This document shows, one piece after another, positions 5,312 through 5,735 of a stretch of 5,735 bases of DNA (positions within the stretch are counted from its first letter, which is position 1; each line of letters begins with the position of its first letter). Position numbers and translations under genes: made by a program. Source of the stretch: Oligoflexus sp. (GTDB lineage: Bacteria; Bdellovibrionota_B; Oligoflexia; Oligoflexales; Oligoflexaceae); contig JASLCY010000058.1 in NCBI GenBank assembly GCA_030151925.1, positions 1 through 5,735 on the forward strand, read 5' to 3'. The notes beneath the pieces were generated by a model. The model was not told where the DNA came from, made no database searches, and saw nothing but the letters and a program-made list of their open reading frames with translations.

Positions 5312-5735
5312 ACAGAACCCGCATTCAACGATGGCCACAGTGAAGTGGCATTGAAAGGCACGCTCACCGAAGCTGCCGAAAAAATCAAAAAGCTCTCGGA
5401 CGATCTCCGTTCCAAAATACAAGGGCTGCAGCACGGCGCGGAAGACAAGGCGCTCGACCTCCTGCAAACCGTCGAAAACGTGAGCGAAAAGCTCCATATC
5501 AAAACCGAGGCCGAAACCAAGGCCTTCGAGCTCCTGGAGTCGGTCGAAGGCTTGAGCGCGAAACTGCAGAGCTACGTCGACGACTTCGAGCAGAAGCTGG
5601 AAGACTCGCAGCTCCAGTTCCACCTCGGCATCATGGACGCCATGGAGAAATGGGAGGACGTGCGTACGCAGGCGGCCGCCATGCTCAACTTCGCCCATAT
5701 TGATACGACGCCGGCGACCAAGCTGCTCGACGAAG
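5309..5735 (+). CDS. uncharacterised helical, coiled-coil-like protein (5' part, cut by window edge)
   Basis: The first 142 codons of a gene that leaves the right edge; I do not recognise a family. It starts MTEPAFNDGHSEVALKGTLT with no signal peptide or membrane segment, so it is probably cytoplasmic. The sequence is rich in E, K, D, L, A and Q, has no cysteine and has no proline between residues 5 and 134, as expected for long amphipathic helices. A 16-residue unit recurs 24 residues apart: residues 47-62 begin KALDLLQTVENVSEKL and residues 71-86 begin KAFELLESVEGLSAKL (9 of 16 identical, most others conservative). A related V-D-D-F-E-Q-K-L follows at 90-97. Codon use (G/C-rich third positions, as in the neighbours) and a good AGGAG ribosome site support it as real coding sequence. 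It is divergent from the aminotransferase. A phasin-like, cytoskeletal or scaffold role is conceivable, but nothing shown here supports one over another. Confidence 0.8.
   Translation, partial: MTEPAFNDGHSEVALKGTLTEAAEKIKKLSDDLRSKIQGLQHGAEDKALDLLQTVENVSEKLHIKTEAETKAFELLESVEGLSAKLQSYVDDFEQKLEDSQLQFHLGIMDAMEKWEDVRTQAAAMLNFAHIDTTPATKLLDE
5447..5566 (+). repeat. tandem protein repeat of 24-residue period
   Basis: Codons 47-62 (5447-5494) and 71-86 (5519-5566) encode similar helical units, with K-A-(L/F)-(D/E)-L-L at the start and S-x-K-L at the end. The DNA copies differ at many synonymous positions, so this is an old protein-level repeat and not a recent duplication. Confidence 0.6.

Noticed and set aside
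5165..5698. 177-codon minus-strand frame with two CxxCH motifs (CGFCH at 5309-5323 and CEVCH at 5270-5284), suggesting a c-type cytochrome or zinc-binding protein
   Set aside because: It is antisense to the plus-strand gene at 5309, which has a good ribosome site and repeat-structured helical coding. The two CxxCH motifs are simply the complement of the repeated ATGACA...CGCA start-region sequence. There is no export signal at its N-terminus, which a c-type cytochrome would need.

Overview
The window looks like ordinary chromosomal DNA from a moderately GC-rich, Gram-negative-type bacterium. Two of its genes encode proteins with export signals (a periplasmic gamma-glutamyltransferase and a DUF3015-type protein). 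The DUF3015 family, as I recall it, is common in Bdellovibrionota and gammaproteobacteria, so a Bdellovibrio- or Oligoflexia-like host is possible, but nothing here proves it. I see no phage, IS, CRISPR, tRNA or rRNA signal.

Layout from left to right. Four genes in tandem occupy the minus strand; in their direction of transcription they are a PLP-dependent aminotransferase (3871-5136, TTG start), thrS (1983-3791, threonyl-tRNA synthetase), ggt (255-1955, gamma-glutamyltransferase, GTG start) and the first 44 codons of a DUF3015-family secreted protein that runs off the left edge (1-132). A 172-base divergent region (5137-5308) separates them from one plus-strand gene, which starts at 5309 and leaves the right edge. 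It encodes a charged, cysteine-free, mostly helical protein with internal repeats and no recognised family.

The four minus-strand genes share no obvious pathway. thrS is housekeeping; ggt acts on glutathione and other gamma-glutamyl compounds in the periplasm; the aminotransferase substrate cannot be read from sequence. The 27-base thrS-ggt gap allows co-transcription, yet a perfect extended -10 box (TGTTATAAT) sits exactly over the thrS stop codon and could give ggt its own promoter.

The points most worth a second look are a ThrRS that genuinely lacks the N-terminal TGS domain (an in-frame stop just upstream excludes a missed start), the promoter box and a dyad at the thrS/ggt junction, a small ORF and hairpin in the thrS leader, three copies of a 7-base motif in the divergent intergenic region, and the repeated helical protein at the right edge. 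I found no clear sign of an undescribed multi-gene system.
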